DNA from: Belliella filtrata
Lineage (GTDB): Bacteria; Bacteroidota; Bacteroidia; Cytophagales; Cyclobacteriaceae
Assembly: GCF_022549775.1 (NCBI RefSeq)
Contig: NZ_JAKZGP010000017.1
Location: 1 to 64,000 of the forward strand
Length of the DNA: 64,000 nt
Direction of reading: 5' to 3'
Below, piece by piece: positions 1-9,252 of the stretch. Each line of letters opens with the position of its first letter. Position 1 is the first letter of the stretch. A model generated the notes under the pieces. The model saw only the letters and a program-made list of their open reading frames with translations, was not told the origin of the DNA and made no database searches. Position numbers and translations under genes: made by a program.

Positions 1-678
1 ACCAACAGCGCCTTCTATACGGTATATTCGGTGGATTGGGAAGGAAACAGGGACGTGCTGGGGCTTTATATCAATTCTGGTGGTGAAGGGGCTAAGAAAT
101 GGGGCTTGGTGATGGAAGACCTGAAAGTAAGAGGAGTAAGTGATATTCTGGTAGTTTGTACGGATGATTTGCAGGGTTTTTCCGATCAGATTCAGGAGGC
201 TTTTCCTAGTTCAATTGTCCAGAAGTGTATAGTCCACCAAATGCGGAATTCACTAAAATATGTGGATGAAACTGATAAGAAAGCCGTAATTAAGGACCTG
301 CGTCAAGTCTATACTTCCACCACCGAAGAGAGTGCGAAAACAGCGCTATCAGCTTTTGAAGCAGCTTGGGAGAAGAAGTACAAGTACATCGTCAAACAAT
401 GGAGGGAAAACTGGACTGAACTGATGGCTTTCCTTGATTTTCCATTACCTATGAGAAAAATGATCTATACGACCAATCCGGTAGAGGCACTCCATAGAAT
501 CATGAGAAAATTGATAAAAAGCAAAGCCGCATGGACATCGGAAACAGCACTGTTAAAACAGCTCTATTTATCGATTAGCCGAAATGAAAAATCATGGAGA
601 AGAAAAGCTCACGGCTGGACTTCCATCCAGCGAGAAATCATGGAACTATACCCAGAGAGGGTACCGCAAAAAAACTAA
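1..678 (+). CDS. IS256-family transposase, C-terminal part (5' end outside window)
   Basis: The reading frame is open from base 1, so the GTG at 31 is not a real start; about half of a roughly 400-residue IS256/MULE-type DDE transposase is visible. Counting from the codon at 31, the second catalytic Asp is D45 in CTDDLQGF, where most relatives have DGLKGF. The family C..H pair follows in KCIVHQMRNSLKY, and the catalytic Glu lies in YTTNPVEALHR. The frame runs intact to a TAA, so nothing visible shows inactivation. It lies just upstream of a long palindrome and a probable terminal inverted repeat. Family assignment is secure; activity cannot be judged because the first Asp is outside the window. 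Confidence 0.93.
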   Translation, partial: TNSAFYTVYSVDWEGNRDVLGLYINSGGEGAKKWGLVMEDLKVRGVSDILVVCTDDLQGFSDQIQEAFPSSIVQKCIVHQMRNSLKYVDETDKKAVIKDLRQVYTSTTEESAKTALSAFEAAWEKKYKYIVKQWRENWTELMAFLDFPLPMRKMIYTTNPVEALHRIMRKLIKSKAAWTSETALLKQLYLSISRNEKSWRRKAHGWTSIQREIMELYPERVPQKN

Positions 679-680
679 AT

Positions 681-732
681 TTTCAGCCTACTGTCTTAGT
701 TGCCTTAAGGCAACTAAGACAGTAGGCTGAAA
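681..732. terminator. Perfect 52-bp palindrome directly after the transposase stop
   Basis: Two 26-nt arms (681-706 and 707-732) are exact reverse complements with no spacer, starting 2 nt after the transposase stop. On the minus strand the hairpin is followed, after a few bases, by a run of seven T (670-660 region), so it looks like an intrinsic terminator for transcription entering from the right, for example from the MATE operon. On the plus strand no U-tract follows, although the hairpin could still protect the transposase mRNA 3' end. Confidence 0.7.
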
Positions 733-740
733 GAAAGATT

Positions 741-773
741 TAACCTTAGACACAGTTTAATGAACTATCCCCC
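741..773. mobile_element. Probable right terminal inverted repeat of the IS256-type element
   Basis: Read inward from 773 the sequence starts GGGGGATAGTTCATTAAACT and continues with a TGTGTC core. This resembles IS256-family ends, which start G-rich and carry a TGTGT-type motif. It sits 60-95 bp after the transposase stop, the usual place for the right end. The left end and any 8-9 bp target duplication lie outside the window, so the boundary at 773 is inferred from motif similarity only. Confidence 0.45.
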
Positions 774-859
774 AAATTCTTTATCCATTTTTATAAATGC
801 AAATTTCATGACTTGTTAAACCTTGGAATAGATAAAGTCTTTGTTTCTAAAAAAAAAAA

Positions 860-2269
860 CTAAACTTTCACTGTTTTCCATTTGCCACGGCTGAATAGCC
901 ACAGTGTAAATAACCCGACAGATGTTTCTGAGAAGAATATCGCCCAGAATACACCTGAGTGTCCCCAGTTCAGTTGAATTGAAAGGAGGTAGGCGAGTGG
1001 GATTTGAATCAGCCAGAAGAATACTACATTGATTTTTGTAGGCGTGATGGTGTCCCCTGAGCCATTGAATGCTTGTACAGAGACCATCCACCAACCATAT
1101 ACGAAGAACGAATAGGAGAGAATTCTAAGCCACTCTGAACCAATCTCAATTACAGATGTATCAGCTGTAAATATTGCCATCAATGATTTTGAGTAAATAA
1201 AGTAAAATATAGAGACAAAGACCAGAAAGATCATGTTGTAGCCTCCAGTTTTCCAGATGGCAGCTTCTGCGCGGTCTGGGTTAGAAGCACCGAGATTTTG
1301 TCCGACCAAAGTTGCCGCGGCATTGGAAAGACCCCATGCAGGCATCATGGTGAACAGCAAAACGCGCAAGGAGATAGTCGCCCCAGCTACAGCCTCGCTA
1401 CTGATATCTGCCAGAATTCTCATGATAAAGATCCATGCACTCATGGCTATGATCATTTGACCAATACCGCCTAAAGATGTTTGGAATATGTTTTTCAATA
1501 CTTTGCTGTCCCAAACTAAGTGAGCTCTTAGTACCTTGATGTGCTTACCACCATTGAAGAGAACCCAAAGTTGGATGATTACTCCGATACTACGTCCGAT
1601 CGTGGTAGCAATAGCAGCTCCTTCGACTCCCATAGCGGGTATTGGCCCCCAGCCAAATATCAATAATGGATCAAGTAGCATGTTGATACCATTGGATATC
1701 CAAAGGACTCGCATGGCAATAGCTGCATCACCAGCCCCCCTAAAGATCGAATTGATAACAAAAAGTAACATGATAACCATGTTAGTCCCCAGCATCCACT
1801 GGGTATAGCCAAATCCGTATGTGATAGCCCACTCATCTGCACCCATGAGTGAGAGCATTTCTTTGGAATAAAAAATCCCAAGAATCATGAACGGCAGGGA
1901 AGCCAATATAGCCAAAATGATAGACTGGACGGCCGAAATGGCGGCTTGATCTTTTTGCTTTTCTCCTGTTCTTCTAGCGATAATCGCTGTCACAGCAGTA
2001 GCCAATCCCATGCCTATGGAATAAAGCAAGAAGAGATAAGTTTCTGTCAATCCTACTGTAGCTACAGCTGAAGATCCAAGTTTTCCTACAAAGAAAATGT
2101 CAACGACTGCAAAGGTTGATTCCATGAGTAATTCCAAAATCATCGGAACTGCCAACAGAAAGATGGCCTTTTTCATGTCTATTTGTGTGTAATCCTCCTC
2201 AGAACCTTTGATGGCGAGTAAAAGGTGATACCAAAGCCCACCCTTTTTCTTTTCTAGTTGTTCATTCAT
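860..2269 (-). CDS. MATE family multidrug/Na+ efflux transporter
   Basis: A 469-residue polytopic inner-membrane protein with about 12 hydrophobic segments in two halves, the normal MATE size and layout. The first half has the family-like stretch AVPMILELLMESTFAVVD and VDIFFVGKLGSSAVATVGL near residues 38-75, with a related pattern recurring after about residue 255. Members export cationic drugs or metabolites in exchange for Na+ or H+; the substrate is not readable from sequence. The start overlaps the end of the upstream SRPBCC gene by 8 nt on the same strand, so the two are likely translated from one mRNA. Transcription runs toward the IS end, where the 52-bp palindrome could terminate it. 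Confidence 0.92.
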   Translation of the reverse strand: MNEQLEKKKGGLWYHLLLAIKGSEEDYTQIDMKKAIFLLAVPMILELLMESTFAVVDIFFVGKLGSSAVATVGLTETYLFLLYSIGMGLATAVTAIIARRTGEKQKDQAAISAVQSIILAILASLPFMILGIFYSKEMLSLMGADEWAITYGFGYTQWMLGTNMVIMLLFVINSIFRGAGDAAIAMRVLWISNGINMLLDPLLIFGWGPIPAMGVEGAAIATTIGRSIGVIIQLWVLFNGGKHIKVLRAHLVWDSKVLKNIFQTSLGGIGQMIIAMSAWIFIMRILADISSEAVAGATISLRVLLFTMMPAWGLSNAAATLVGQNLGASNPDRAEAAIWKTGGYNMIFLVFVSIFYFIYSKSLMAIFTADTSVIEIGSEWLRILSYSFFVYGWWMVSVQAFNGSGDTITPTKINVVFFWLIQIPLAYLLSIQLNWGHSGVFWAIFFSETSVGLFTLWLFSRGKWKTVKV

Positions 2270-2672
2270 TTTGATGTATCGCTTCGCAGTGCATTTTTAG
2301 ACTAAAAAGAAACATTGCCCAATTGTAACTACACCACCTTAAATAATCTGTTTTTGCTTTCCAGTCTGAGTGCTTTAAAAGAATCATTGTGGTGTTTCCC
2401 TTTTCTGAAAGTTCAAATATCACACGTGTACCTTTCCATTCAGCATCCGAAAATATGCATTCCCATTCAATCTTCCTATTATTTTGGAGCGCTATAATTT
2501 TCATTTTGGTGAGGTATTCTTCATCAAAGTCAAACTCATTGATGTACCCAACTTCATGCTTCACTTTGAGCTTTTTTGTCCAAATAGCACCCAAACCTTC
2601 TTGTGTGGTAAGTGTATTGTAAACTGTATGAATGGGTGCTTTGATGTAGTTTATTTGCTCTATACTTTCCAT
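2262..2672 (-). CDS. SRPBCC (AHSA1/START-like) domain protein
   Basis: 136 residues covering one SRPBCC-type domain and nothing else. The N-terminus INYIKAPIHTVYNTLTTQEGLGAIW has the family pattern of a beta strand, then 'ap...vy..lt..eg...W', and the middle shows alternating strands ending in a long C-terminal helix (residues ~105-132). Such proteins bind hydrophobic ligands in a helix-grip pocket; no specific ligand can be read. The gene overlaps the MATE start by 8 nt, and follows the small protein at 2709-2927 by 36 nt, so the three form a likely operon. Confidence 0.82.
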   Translation of the reverse strand: MESIEQINYIKAPIHTVYNTLTTQEGLGAIWTKKLKVKHEVGYINEFDFDEEYLTKMKIIALQNNRKIEWECIFSDAEWKGTRVIFELSEKGNTTMILLKHSDWKAKTDYLRWCSYNWAMFLFSLKMHCEAIHQNE

Positions 2673-2708
2673 AAAATTTAAATCTAAATGCGTATCGAGT
2701 TCTTTTAA

Positions 2709-2927
2709 TTACGAATCTTCCAATACCCTAATCACAATACTTAGTGATGAAGCAATTTCTGCTAAAGTGTGAGATTCTATCAAAGATTGATTCTCCACCC
2801 TCAAAATGCGGTCACAATCTTCTAGGTCGAAATTAACTATGTAAGTTGGAAATCTCTTTGCTATAGTAACCTCTAAAGACTTTGCTTGTCCTAAACTGTA
2901 AATGTTTGTAGCAAATACCTCTACCAT
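2709..2927 (-). CDS. Small conserved protein, HMA-like fold, function unknown
   Basis: 72 residues beginning MVEVFATNI and containing FDLEDCDRILRVE near residues 34-46. I recognise this pattern from small Bacteroidota proteins that resemble the ferredoxin-like fold of heavy-metal-associated domains, but it has no CxxC metal site: the single Cys is C38. No enzymatic function can be assigned. It leads the minus-strand group with the SRPBCC and MATE genes and is divergent from the GlxA-type regulator. A TAGCTTTG -7 box lies about 32-39 bp upstream. Confidence 0.7.
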   Translation of the reverse strand: MVEVFATNIYSLGQAKSLEVTIAKRFPTYIVNFDLEDCDRILRVENQSLIESHTLAEIASSLSIVIRVLEDS

Positions 2928-2958
2928 AATTGAATCTTTAAAGTAACTGTAAAGATTA

Positions 2959-2966
2959 CAAAGCTA
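2959..2966 (-). promoter_or_regulatory. Putative Bacteroidota -7 box (TAGCTTTG)
   Basis: On the minus strand this octamer fits the TAnnTTTG consensus and lies 32 bp before the ATG of the 72-residue protein. No good -33 TTTG is present at the usual 19-21 nt spacing, so the call rests on the -7 match and position only. Confidence 0.4.
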
Positions 2967-3111
2967 AGGTTTAATTAATTATCTTGTACTGGTAAATACG
3001 ACAATGTAAAAGGTTGATTGCGACAGTTATGTAGGTCAATTTTGCCATGTGATTCATTATAAACGTTGTCAAACCGGCTATTTTGAAAAGGATAATAAAG
3101 TCAGAGAATTT

Positions 3112-4089
3112 ATGAAACATATATCAATTTTGCTTCTCAATCAAGTAAACCTGGGTAGCATGGAAAATGCTAGACTTGGACTACTTGAAGCCAATGAATA
3201 CCTGAAATCATTAGGTAAAGCACCACTATTCGATGTACAGCTCATTGGAATGTCGGAAGTAGTGCAGCTCAATGGAGGGAAGTTTAGCCTGAAGCCAGAT
3301 CAGACCATTAATCAAGTGAAGCATACGGATTTGATCATCGTTCCACCCGTACAATTTGATATTCGATCAGGAATAGCGTCTAATCAAGATTTTATACCAT
3401 GGATTCGTTATCATTTCTGTAAAGGAACAGAAGTGGTTTCATTATGTCTTGGCGCATTTATTCTAGGAAGCACAGGCTTATTGGATGGAAAAAAATGTGT
3501 GACACACTGGAAAGCTGCTGATCAGTTTCAGAAACTATTTCCAAATGCAATTTATCAAGGTAGTGAATTGATAACAGATGATCATGGTGTTTACACAGGT
3601 GGGGGGGCATTTTCATCCGCTAATCTAATTCTTTATCTCATTGAGAAGTTTATCAATCGAGATGCTGCAATTTATTGCTCAAAAATTTTTCAAATAGACA
3701 TAGGAAGAATTTCTCAATCAGAGTTTATCATTTTTGTGGGTCAAAAAGAACATGGTGATGAACCTATCATACAAATTCAGGAATTTGTAGAAAGAAACTT
3801 TCAAGAAAAGATTAGTGTGGATGCACTTTCAGATAAATTCAATTTGGTCAGAAGGACGCTTGAGAGGAGATTCAAATTTGCCACAGGCAATACCTTGCTT
3901 GAATATCTTCAGAAGGTTAGGGTAGAAGCAGCGAAGAGGCATTTAGAGAAATCTAAGAGGACAATCAACGAGGTAATGTATGATGTGGGATATTCCGATA
4001 CCAAGGCGTTTAGGGATGTTTTTAAGAAATATACAGGGATCACTCCTGTTGCTTATAAACAAAAATACGGACTTGTTGAAGCCGTATAG
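3112..4089 (+). CDS. GlxA-type AraC family transcriptional regulator (DJ-1/PfpI plus AraC HTH)
   Basis: With the ATG at 3112 the protein is 325 residues and begins MKHISILLL, the usual first strand of a DJ-1/PfpI domain. The upstream in-frame ATG at 3049 would add 21 residues unlike the family. The amidase-like domain spans about 1-190 and includes VSLCLGAFILGSTGLLDGK, where the Cys of the nucleophile-elbow motif is present, then THWKAADQF. A two-helix-turn-helix AraC domain occupies the C-terminus (~235-320), ending ...VGYSDTKAFRDVFKKYTGITP. Such regulators usually control nearby metabolic or stress genes; the adjacent tandem SRPBCC gene 90 bp downstream is a likely target or partner. The effector is unknown. 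Confidence 0.88.
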   Translation: MKHISILLLNQVNLGSMENARLGLLEANEYLKSLGKAPLFDVQLIGMSEVVQLNGGKFSLKPDQTINQVKHTDLIIVPPVQFDIRSGIASNQDFIPWIRYHFCKGTEVVSLCLGAFILGSTGLLDGKKCVTHWKAADQFQKLFPNAIYQGSELITDDHGVYTGGGAFSSANLILYLIEKFINRDAAIYCSKIFQIDIGRISQSEFIIFVGQKEHGDEPIIQIQEFVERNFQEKISVDALSDKFNLVRRTLERRFKFATGNTLLEYLQKVRVEAAKRHLEKSKRTINEVMYDVGYSDTKAFRDVFKKYTGITPVAYKQKYGLVEAV

Positions 4090-4179
4090 GATGTCGCATC
4101 TGACCTTTTGTTTTGTCGTTTTTACACGATGTCTTAAGTATCTATTTATCCTAAATTTGATTTGAAAACTACAAGAAAT

Positions 4180-5052
4180 ATGAAAAACCCAATAGAAGTT
4201 CGCACAGCGATAAAGAGTAACCTAGAGCAAGTTTGGAATGCTTGGATTGATCCAAAACACATTGTCAATTGGAATTTTGCTAGTGATACCTGGCATTGCC
4301 CCGCTGCACAGCTTGAGCTTAAGAAAGGAGGTCGATTCACTTATACTATGGCTGCAAAGGATGGTAGTATGGCATTTGATTTTAGTGGTGTGTTTGAACA
4401 AGTCCAAGAAATGAAGATCTTGACATTTAAGCTTGATGATGGTAGAGCGGTAGAAGTGGAGTTTCAGCAAGATGGAGAAGAGGTTTTATTGATTGAGCGA
4501 TTTGAACCCGAGCAACTGAATGATGTCGATTTACAGAAGTCAGGTTGGCAGGCGATAGTTGATAATTTCAGAATATATGTTCAAGGCTTATCAGAGGATG
4601 AGAAGGTCGAAATTTCAATTGAAACCCAAATTGATGCACCAAAGTCTACTGTTTTTGAGGTTATGCTGGCTGATAAGACTTATAGAGAGTGGGTAAGCGC
4701 ATTTCATCCAGGATCTTATTTCATAGGAAGCTGGGATAAAGTAGGAGGTGAGCTGCTGTTTGTTGGGCCAAATGAGCAAGGGGAAGATTCAGGTATGATA
4801 GCTGAAGTATTGGAGTATGCTTATGGAGAAAAAGTAACCTTAATCTATACTGGGTTATTTAGCAAAGGAAAAAGGATATTTGAAGGTAAAGCTGTAGACA
4901 CATGGAAGGGCGGCAAAGAGTCATATGCGTTAATTGAAATGAATGGCATTACCCACTTAACTGTCAAGTCAGAAATTCCTTCAGCATATGCAGCATCATT
5001 TGAGCAATCTTGGGAACAAGCTCTTGATATATTGAAGAGACTTTGTGAGTAG
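4180..5052 (+). CDS. Tandem SRPBCC (AHSA1-like) two-domain protein
   Basis: I start it at the ATG 4180 (MKNPIEVRTAI, 290 residues); an in-frame TTG at 4162 is less likely. It holds two consecutive AHSA1-type helix-grip domains: residues ~1-140 (IEVRTAIKSNLEQVWNAWIDPKHIVNW) and ~145-290 (VEISIETQIDAPKSTVFEVML), each with the typical first strand, 'v...w' helix and C-terminal helix ending in a W..AL.IL-like stretch. Most family members have a single domain of ~150 residues, so this is a fusion or internal duplication. The ligand is unknown. It lies 90 bp after the GlxA-type regulator on the same strand and converges with the hybrid kinase gene 25 bp downstream. Confidence 0.85.
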   Translation: MKNPIEVRTAIKSNLEQVWNAWIDPKHIVNWNFASDTWHCPAAQLELKKGGRFTYTMAAKDGSMAFDFSGVFEQVQEMKILTFKLDDGRAVEVEFQQDGEEVLLIERFEPEQLNDVDLQKSGWQAIVDNFRIYVQGLSEDEKVEISIETQIDAPKSTVFEVMLADKTYREWVSAFHPGSYFIGSWDKVGGELLFVGPNEQGEDSGMIAEVLEYAYGEKVTLIYTGLFSKGKRIFEGKAVDTWKGGKESYALIEMNGITHLTVKSEIPSAYAASFEQSWEQALDILKRLCE

Positions 5053-5053
5053 A

Positions 5054-5073
5054 ATGTGTTTTGAAAAACATAT
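5054..5073. terminator. Weak hairpin between convergent genes
   Basis: An imperfect inverted repeat around ATGTGTTTT / AAAACATAT sits in the 25-bp gap between the tandem SRPBCC gene and the convergent hybrid kinase. It is A/T-rich with one mismatch, so it would be a weak bidirectional terminator. Confidence 0.3.
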
Positions 5074-5077
5074 CCTT

Positions 5078-8000
5078 TTACTTCTGATAATCTTTAGGCA
5101 ACTCACCAAATTGTTTCTGGAAGCACTTTGCGAAATAACTTGGTGAGTTGAATCCTACTTTTACACATACTTCAGCAATGCTAAGAGAGCCAGAACTAAG
5201 TAATTCTGCGGCTTTTTTGAGTCTTACAAGTCGAATGTATTCGTTTGGTGTGAGTTTAGAAACTCCTTTGATTTTACGTAGTAGGCTAGATTGACTCATG
5301 TGGACTTTTTCAGCAAGCTCGTTTACACCAAACTGTTCATTTGATATTTCATCGGCTATGATCTGGTTGATTTCATGTAAAAATTTTTCATCAGCTTTGG
5401 TGTGAGCTATACTTACCGACAATACCTGTGGAGATTTGGCGAAATTATCCCTGACTTGATCCCTATATTTCAAGAGGTTTTTTACCTGAAGTATCAAGTA
5501 TTCAACAGAAAAGGGCTTTTCAATATATACATCAGCACCGACTTCCAAGCCTTCTAACTTTGATTGGATGTTGTTTTTGGCTGTAAGAAGTATAATAGGG
5601 ATATGAGAATAAAGCAAATCAGATTTCAATTTTCTACTGAACATGATGCCATCCATCACGGGCATCATGATGTCTGAAATGATGAGATCCACTTGCTGAA
5701 CCGCTAAAAGTTGTAAGGCATCTTTGCCATTATTAGCTTTGAGTATTCGGAAGTCATTTTTGAGGTTTGATTCAATGAAAGTTTGCAACTCTCTGTTATC
5801 TTCCACCAATAAGATTACCGGGCTTTCAGAATTACTATCATTTTTTGAGTTTTCGAGATGTCTTTCAATTAAATTTACTTCCTCTTCTATTTCAAGATTA
5901 TCAAGTTCAAAGCTATTGGTTTGATGTTTTGGAAGCTTGAGAATAAAGCTATTCAGTTCACCCAAATAGGTTGAAGAATATGATAAATCCCCACCATGAA
6001 GTTCTGCTAGAGATTTCGCTAGTGGAAGGCCCAGACCTGTACCTTGTCTTGGTTTATTTGTTTCATCAGGATCTATTTGAAAGAATGGCTCAAATATTTT
6101 CACCCTGTATGATTCATCTATTAGTTTCCCGTCATTCGAGACTATAATCTCAAAAGTTGACTCTTCAATAGTAACCAAAGTAATGCTGACTTGCCTTGCT
6201 GCATATTTGATTGCATTTGAAATCATGTTGCTGACGATTTTAATCAACTCTTCTTGATCTACATCAGCATAATATGCTGCTTGAGTACCTATGATCTCAA
6301 ATATCAACTGATTGGGTTGGGCAAGGGGCTGAAATCGATAATGAAGTTCCTTTAGCAACCTTGAAATGTCTGTTTTGACAAAATTCAATTGAAAGCTTTG
6401 TTTTTCAGCTTTTCTAAAGTCTAGAAGTTGGTTGCTCAGGTGAATAAGTCTATCTGCATTTTTTTCCATGATCTTAAGGTTCTCTTTTGTATTTTCCTCA
6501 AGTTGATTTTCTTGTTTGAGGATTATTTCGAGTGGTCCTTTGATCAAAGTCAATGGCGTTCGGATTTCATGAGTGATGTTGGTGAAGAATTCGATTTTGG
6601 CATTGAAGATTTCTTTTTCCTTTTGGGCCTCCAAAGCATTTATATTCTTTTGGTGTCTCTTTTGCACTTTTTTTCTATAAGACAGAATGATGCTGACAAT
6701 AAGTAATAAAAGTAGTAAAGCATAAAGGAAATATGCCAACGTTGAAAAGTAAAATGGAGGCTTAATTTCAATTATCAAGCTAGTCTCTTCTTGGCTAACT
6801 TCACCTTGTTCATTGATAGTTTTGACGATAAGTTTATAATTTCCTGGGGAGAGGTTTGGATAGCTTACTTCATTTGATTTTTCAAGTCGACTCCACTCTT
6901 TCTCAAAACCTTCAAGTTTAAATAAGTATTTCCAAGATTCAGGCTGTGTATATCCCAAGGCGGCAAAAGATAGACTCAGTGAAGATTGGTGATATGCAAG
7001 TGTGATTTTTTCTGTTAGGGCAATTGAAGTAGAAAGAATCCCATCATCAGCACCTACGATGATGTCTTTGTTGAAAAGCTTCAGGTTGGTGAAAGTGACT
7101 TTAGGCTCAAAGGATGATTTGGAGAAAGTCTTAGGGTCAAAAGTAATGAATCCATTGAGCGATCCGAAATAAAGCTTTCCATCGCTTGCTTTCAATCCTG
7201 ATTTGTAATTGAATTGATCTGATAGTAAGCCGTTTGATTTAGTAAAGACTTCAATCTTTTGATTTTCAACAATATACTTTACTAAGCCTCTGTTGGTGCT
7301 GAACCAGAGTTGACCTAAATCATCTTCTATTATTTTATAAATGGTATTACTAGGAAGACCTTTTGTCACATCTAAGGTTTCAAAGCCATCATGTTCTGGC
7401 ACATATCTCGCCAATCCATACCCTTCACTTCCTATCCATAAGTTTTGTTTACTATCTACATAAAGTGTAACGATTGCATTTCCGGGGAGGGATTTTACCT
7501 CTTCTGAGTTTGGTAAATAATGCTTGACTTTTTCTGATGTAGGATCGTAGTTGAATAGCCCATTATTGATCGTAGCAAACCAAATGATTCCATTACTATC
7601 TTCTACTATATCGTAATAAAAGCTAATGCTTAACTTATCAAAGAATTTTAATTGTTTCTCGCCAAAAGGCATGATATATACACCAGAGATAGTTCCAAAC
7701 CATTTGTTACCTTTTGAATCTTTGTAAATGGAAAAAATATCTGTGTCAAAAAGTGGGTTTTGTAAGGTTGATTGATCTAGTCTATCGAAAATGCCGTTTT
7801 TTAAGTTCAATTTGTCCAGCTTTAACCCTTGGCTATGGCTTGATATCCACAAGTTATTTCCTTCAATAAGCAAACCATGTACATTATGATAACTCAAAGA
7901 GTTATTTGATTTTTCGGGCAAGTAGTTTTTAAATGATTTGGTATTGGGGTTGAACATGCTCATCCCTGCATCTTCGGTGCCTATCCAGATATTTCCATCT

Positions 8001-9115
8001 GTATCTTCCACCATTTCTCTGACTCTTTTTCCTTGGATAGAGTTTTGATTGATAATTGGATAGAATTTCTCAAAATTGGTAGGGATATTTGGTAGATAGT
8101 TTAGTCCACTGAAGTATGTCCCTATCCAAAATCCACCCTCTCTATCTTTATAGATAGAATAGGTGGCATTATCTGATAGGGTATAGGGGTCATTTGGGTT
8201 TTGGGAAAAATGCTTATAAGTGTTTTGACTGAAATCATACACATAAATCCCTTGCTCAGTACTTATCCAGATTTCCTGGCCTTCACTTTTGGCTATGTTA
8301 CGTACAAAAAGATTGTTGCCTTCCTTATCTTCTTGGAGGATATTCTTGACTGAACCTGTCTCTTTATTAAGCAATTTCAACCCTTCATTTTTTGTCCCAA
8401 CAAGCAAGTCATTTCCTCCAAGGTCGAAAATCTCTAGAATTAAGTCTCTCTTAAGAATTTGAGCTGATTTTTCATATTTCATAAAAGAATCATTGGCAGG
8501 GATGAACCTTTCTACATCTCCGCCAAGTATGCCAACCCATACAACACCCTTATCATCTACAGTCAAAGAAGAAACAGATCCAGACCCAAGGCTTGATGGG
8601 CGATTTGGGTCATGATTGAACCTTTTAAGGCTATTTTCCTTCGGCTGATACCGATAAAGGCCAGCAGTGCTTGAGGCCACCCAAATATTGCCAGAACCAT
8701 CTTCCTTGATTTTTAATATTTGTCCCCATACTTGCTCTCCATTTTGATCTACTACATCCAATGATTTGAATTTTTCCACATGAGGATCATATATAGAAAT
8801 TCCTGCATTGGTTCCTATCCAAAGCATTTTATTTCTATCCTCATAGAGTGATAAGATGTGATTATTTGTCAAAGAGCTCTCATCGCCTTGGATATTTTTG
8901 AAAACTTTAAAAACATGTCCGTCATACCTATTCAAACCATCTTTGGTACCAAACCACATGAACCCTTTGTGATCTTGGTAGATAGTAAATACGGTGTTGT
9001 GACTCAAACCATCCTCTACACCAAGGTGACGGAAGTAAGGTTTTTGAGTAAAGGCATAATGAGCGTTGCTAAATAATAGGACACAGATAAGGAGAAGTAT
9101 TGCCCTGATTTGCAT
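5078..9115 (-). CDS. Hybrid two-component system sensor kinase/response regulator (HTCS), polysaccharide utilization regulator
   Basis: 1345 residues with the full HTCS layout: signal peptide (~1-23), a Reg_prop beta-propeller sensor (~28-700, repeated 'dG.iWiGt..GL' blades), a Y_Y_Y domain (~725-785), one membrane helix (~790-812), HisKA with the phospho-acceptor H849 in THEIRTP, HATPase_c (GTGLGLPLAKSLAELHGG), a receiver domain with D1148 in ISDIMMPVMDG, and a C-terminal AraC helix-turn-helix (~1240-1345). HTCS proteins bind an oligosaccharide in the periplasm and activate the neighbouring PUL from the DNA-binding end. It is divergent from susC at 9392, so that PUL is the expected target. 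Two 14-nt direct repeats 21 bp apart in the shared promoter region are candidate binding sites. Confidence 0.95.
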   Translation of the reverse strand: MQIRAILLLICVLLFSNAHYAFTQKPYFRHLGVEDGLSHNTVFTIYQDHKGFMWFGTKDGLNRYDGHVFKVFKNIQGDESSLTNNHILSLYEDRNKMLWIGTNAGISIYDPHVEKFKSLDVVDQNGEQVWGQILKIKEDGSGNIWVASSTAGLYRYQPKENSLKRFNHDPNRPSSLGSGSVSSLTVDDKGVVWVGILGGDVERFIPANDSFMKYEKSAQILKRDLILEIFDLGGNDLLVGTKNEGLKLLNKETGSVKNILQEDKEGNNLFVRNIAKSEGQEIWISTEQGIYVYDFSQNTYKHFSQNPNDPYTLSDNATYSIYKDREGGFWIGTYFSGLNYLPNIPTNFEKFYPIINQNSIQGKRVREMVEDTDGNIWIGTEDAGMSMFNPNTKSFKNYLPEKSNNSLSYHNVHGLLIEGNNLWISSHSQGLKLDKLNLKNGIFDRLDQSTLQNPLFDTDIFSIYKDSKGNKWFGTISGVYIMPFGEKQLKFFDKLSISFYYDIVEDSNGIIWFATINNGLFNYDPTSEKVKHYLPNSEEVKSLPGNAIVTLYVDSKQNLWIGSEGYGLARYVPEHDGFETLDVTKGLPSNTIYKIIEDDLGQLWFSTNRGLVKYIVENQKIEVFTKSNGLLSDQFNYKSGLKASDGKLYFGSLNGFITFDPKTFSKSSFEPKVTFTNLKLFNKDIIVGADDGILSTSIALTEKITLAYHQSSLSLSFAALGYTQPESWKYLFKLEGFEKEWSRLEKSNEVSYPNLSPGNYKLIVKTINEQGEVSQEETSLIIEIKPPFYFSTLAYFLYALLLLLLIVSIILSYRKKVQKRHQKNINALEAQKEKEIFNAKIEFFTNITHEIRTPLTLIKGPLEIILKQENQLEENTKENLKIMEKNADRLIHLSNQLLDFRKAEKQSFQLNFVKTDISRLLKELHYRFQPLAQPNQLIFEIIGTQAAYYADVDQEELIKIVSNMISNAIKYAARQVSITLVTIEESTFEIIVSNDGKLIDESYRVKIFEPFFQIDPDETNKPRQGTGLGLPLAKSLAELHGGDLSYSSTYLGELNSFILKLPKHQTNSFELDNLEIEEEVNLIERHLENSKNDSNSESPVILLVEDNRELQTFIESNLKNDFRILKANNGKDALQLLAVQQVDLIISDIMMPVMDGIMFSRKLKSDLLYSHIPIILLTAKNNIQSKLEGLEVGADVYIEKPFSVEYLILQVKNLLKYRDQVRDNFAKSPQVLSVSIAHTKADEKFLHEINQIIADEISNEQFGVNELAEKVHMSQSSLLRKIKGVSKLTPNEYIRLVRLKKAAELLSSGSLSIAEVCVKVGFNSPSYFAKCFQKQFGELPKDYQK

Positions 9116-9252
9116 AATTGACTTCTGGAGTATTTTGGGTAGTAGAATTTAATTGATCATTGATTCCATGCAAGTAAATCAATTTAGGATACCAAGTAAT
9201 GAAATAAATCAGTCACTTACTAAAACTCAAGCTTCATTTTGCTTCACTAGCT

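Noticed and set aside
1-678. Transposase as a degraded pseudogene
   Set aside because: The visible part is intact to its stop and has its second Asp and Glu. The missing N-terminus is due to the window edge, not visible decay.
1257-1808. Plus-strand open frames opposite the MATE gene
   Set aside because: They mirror the MATE coding frame, with no domain and no start context.
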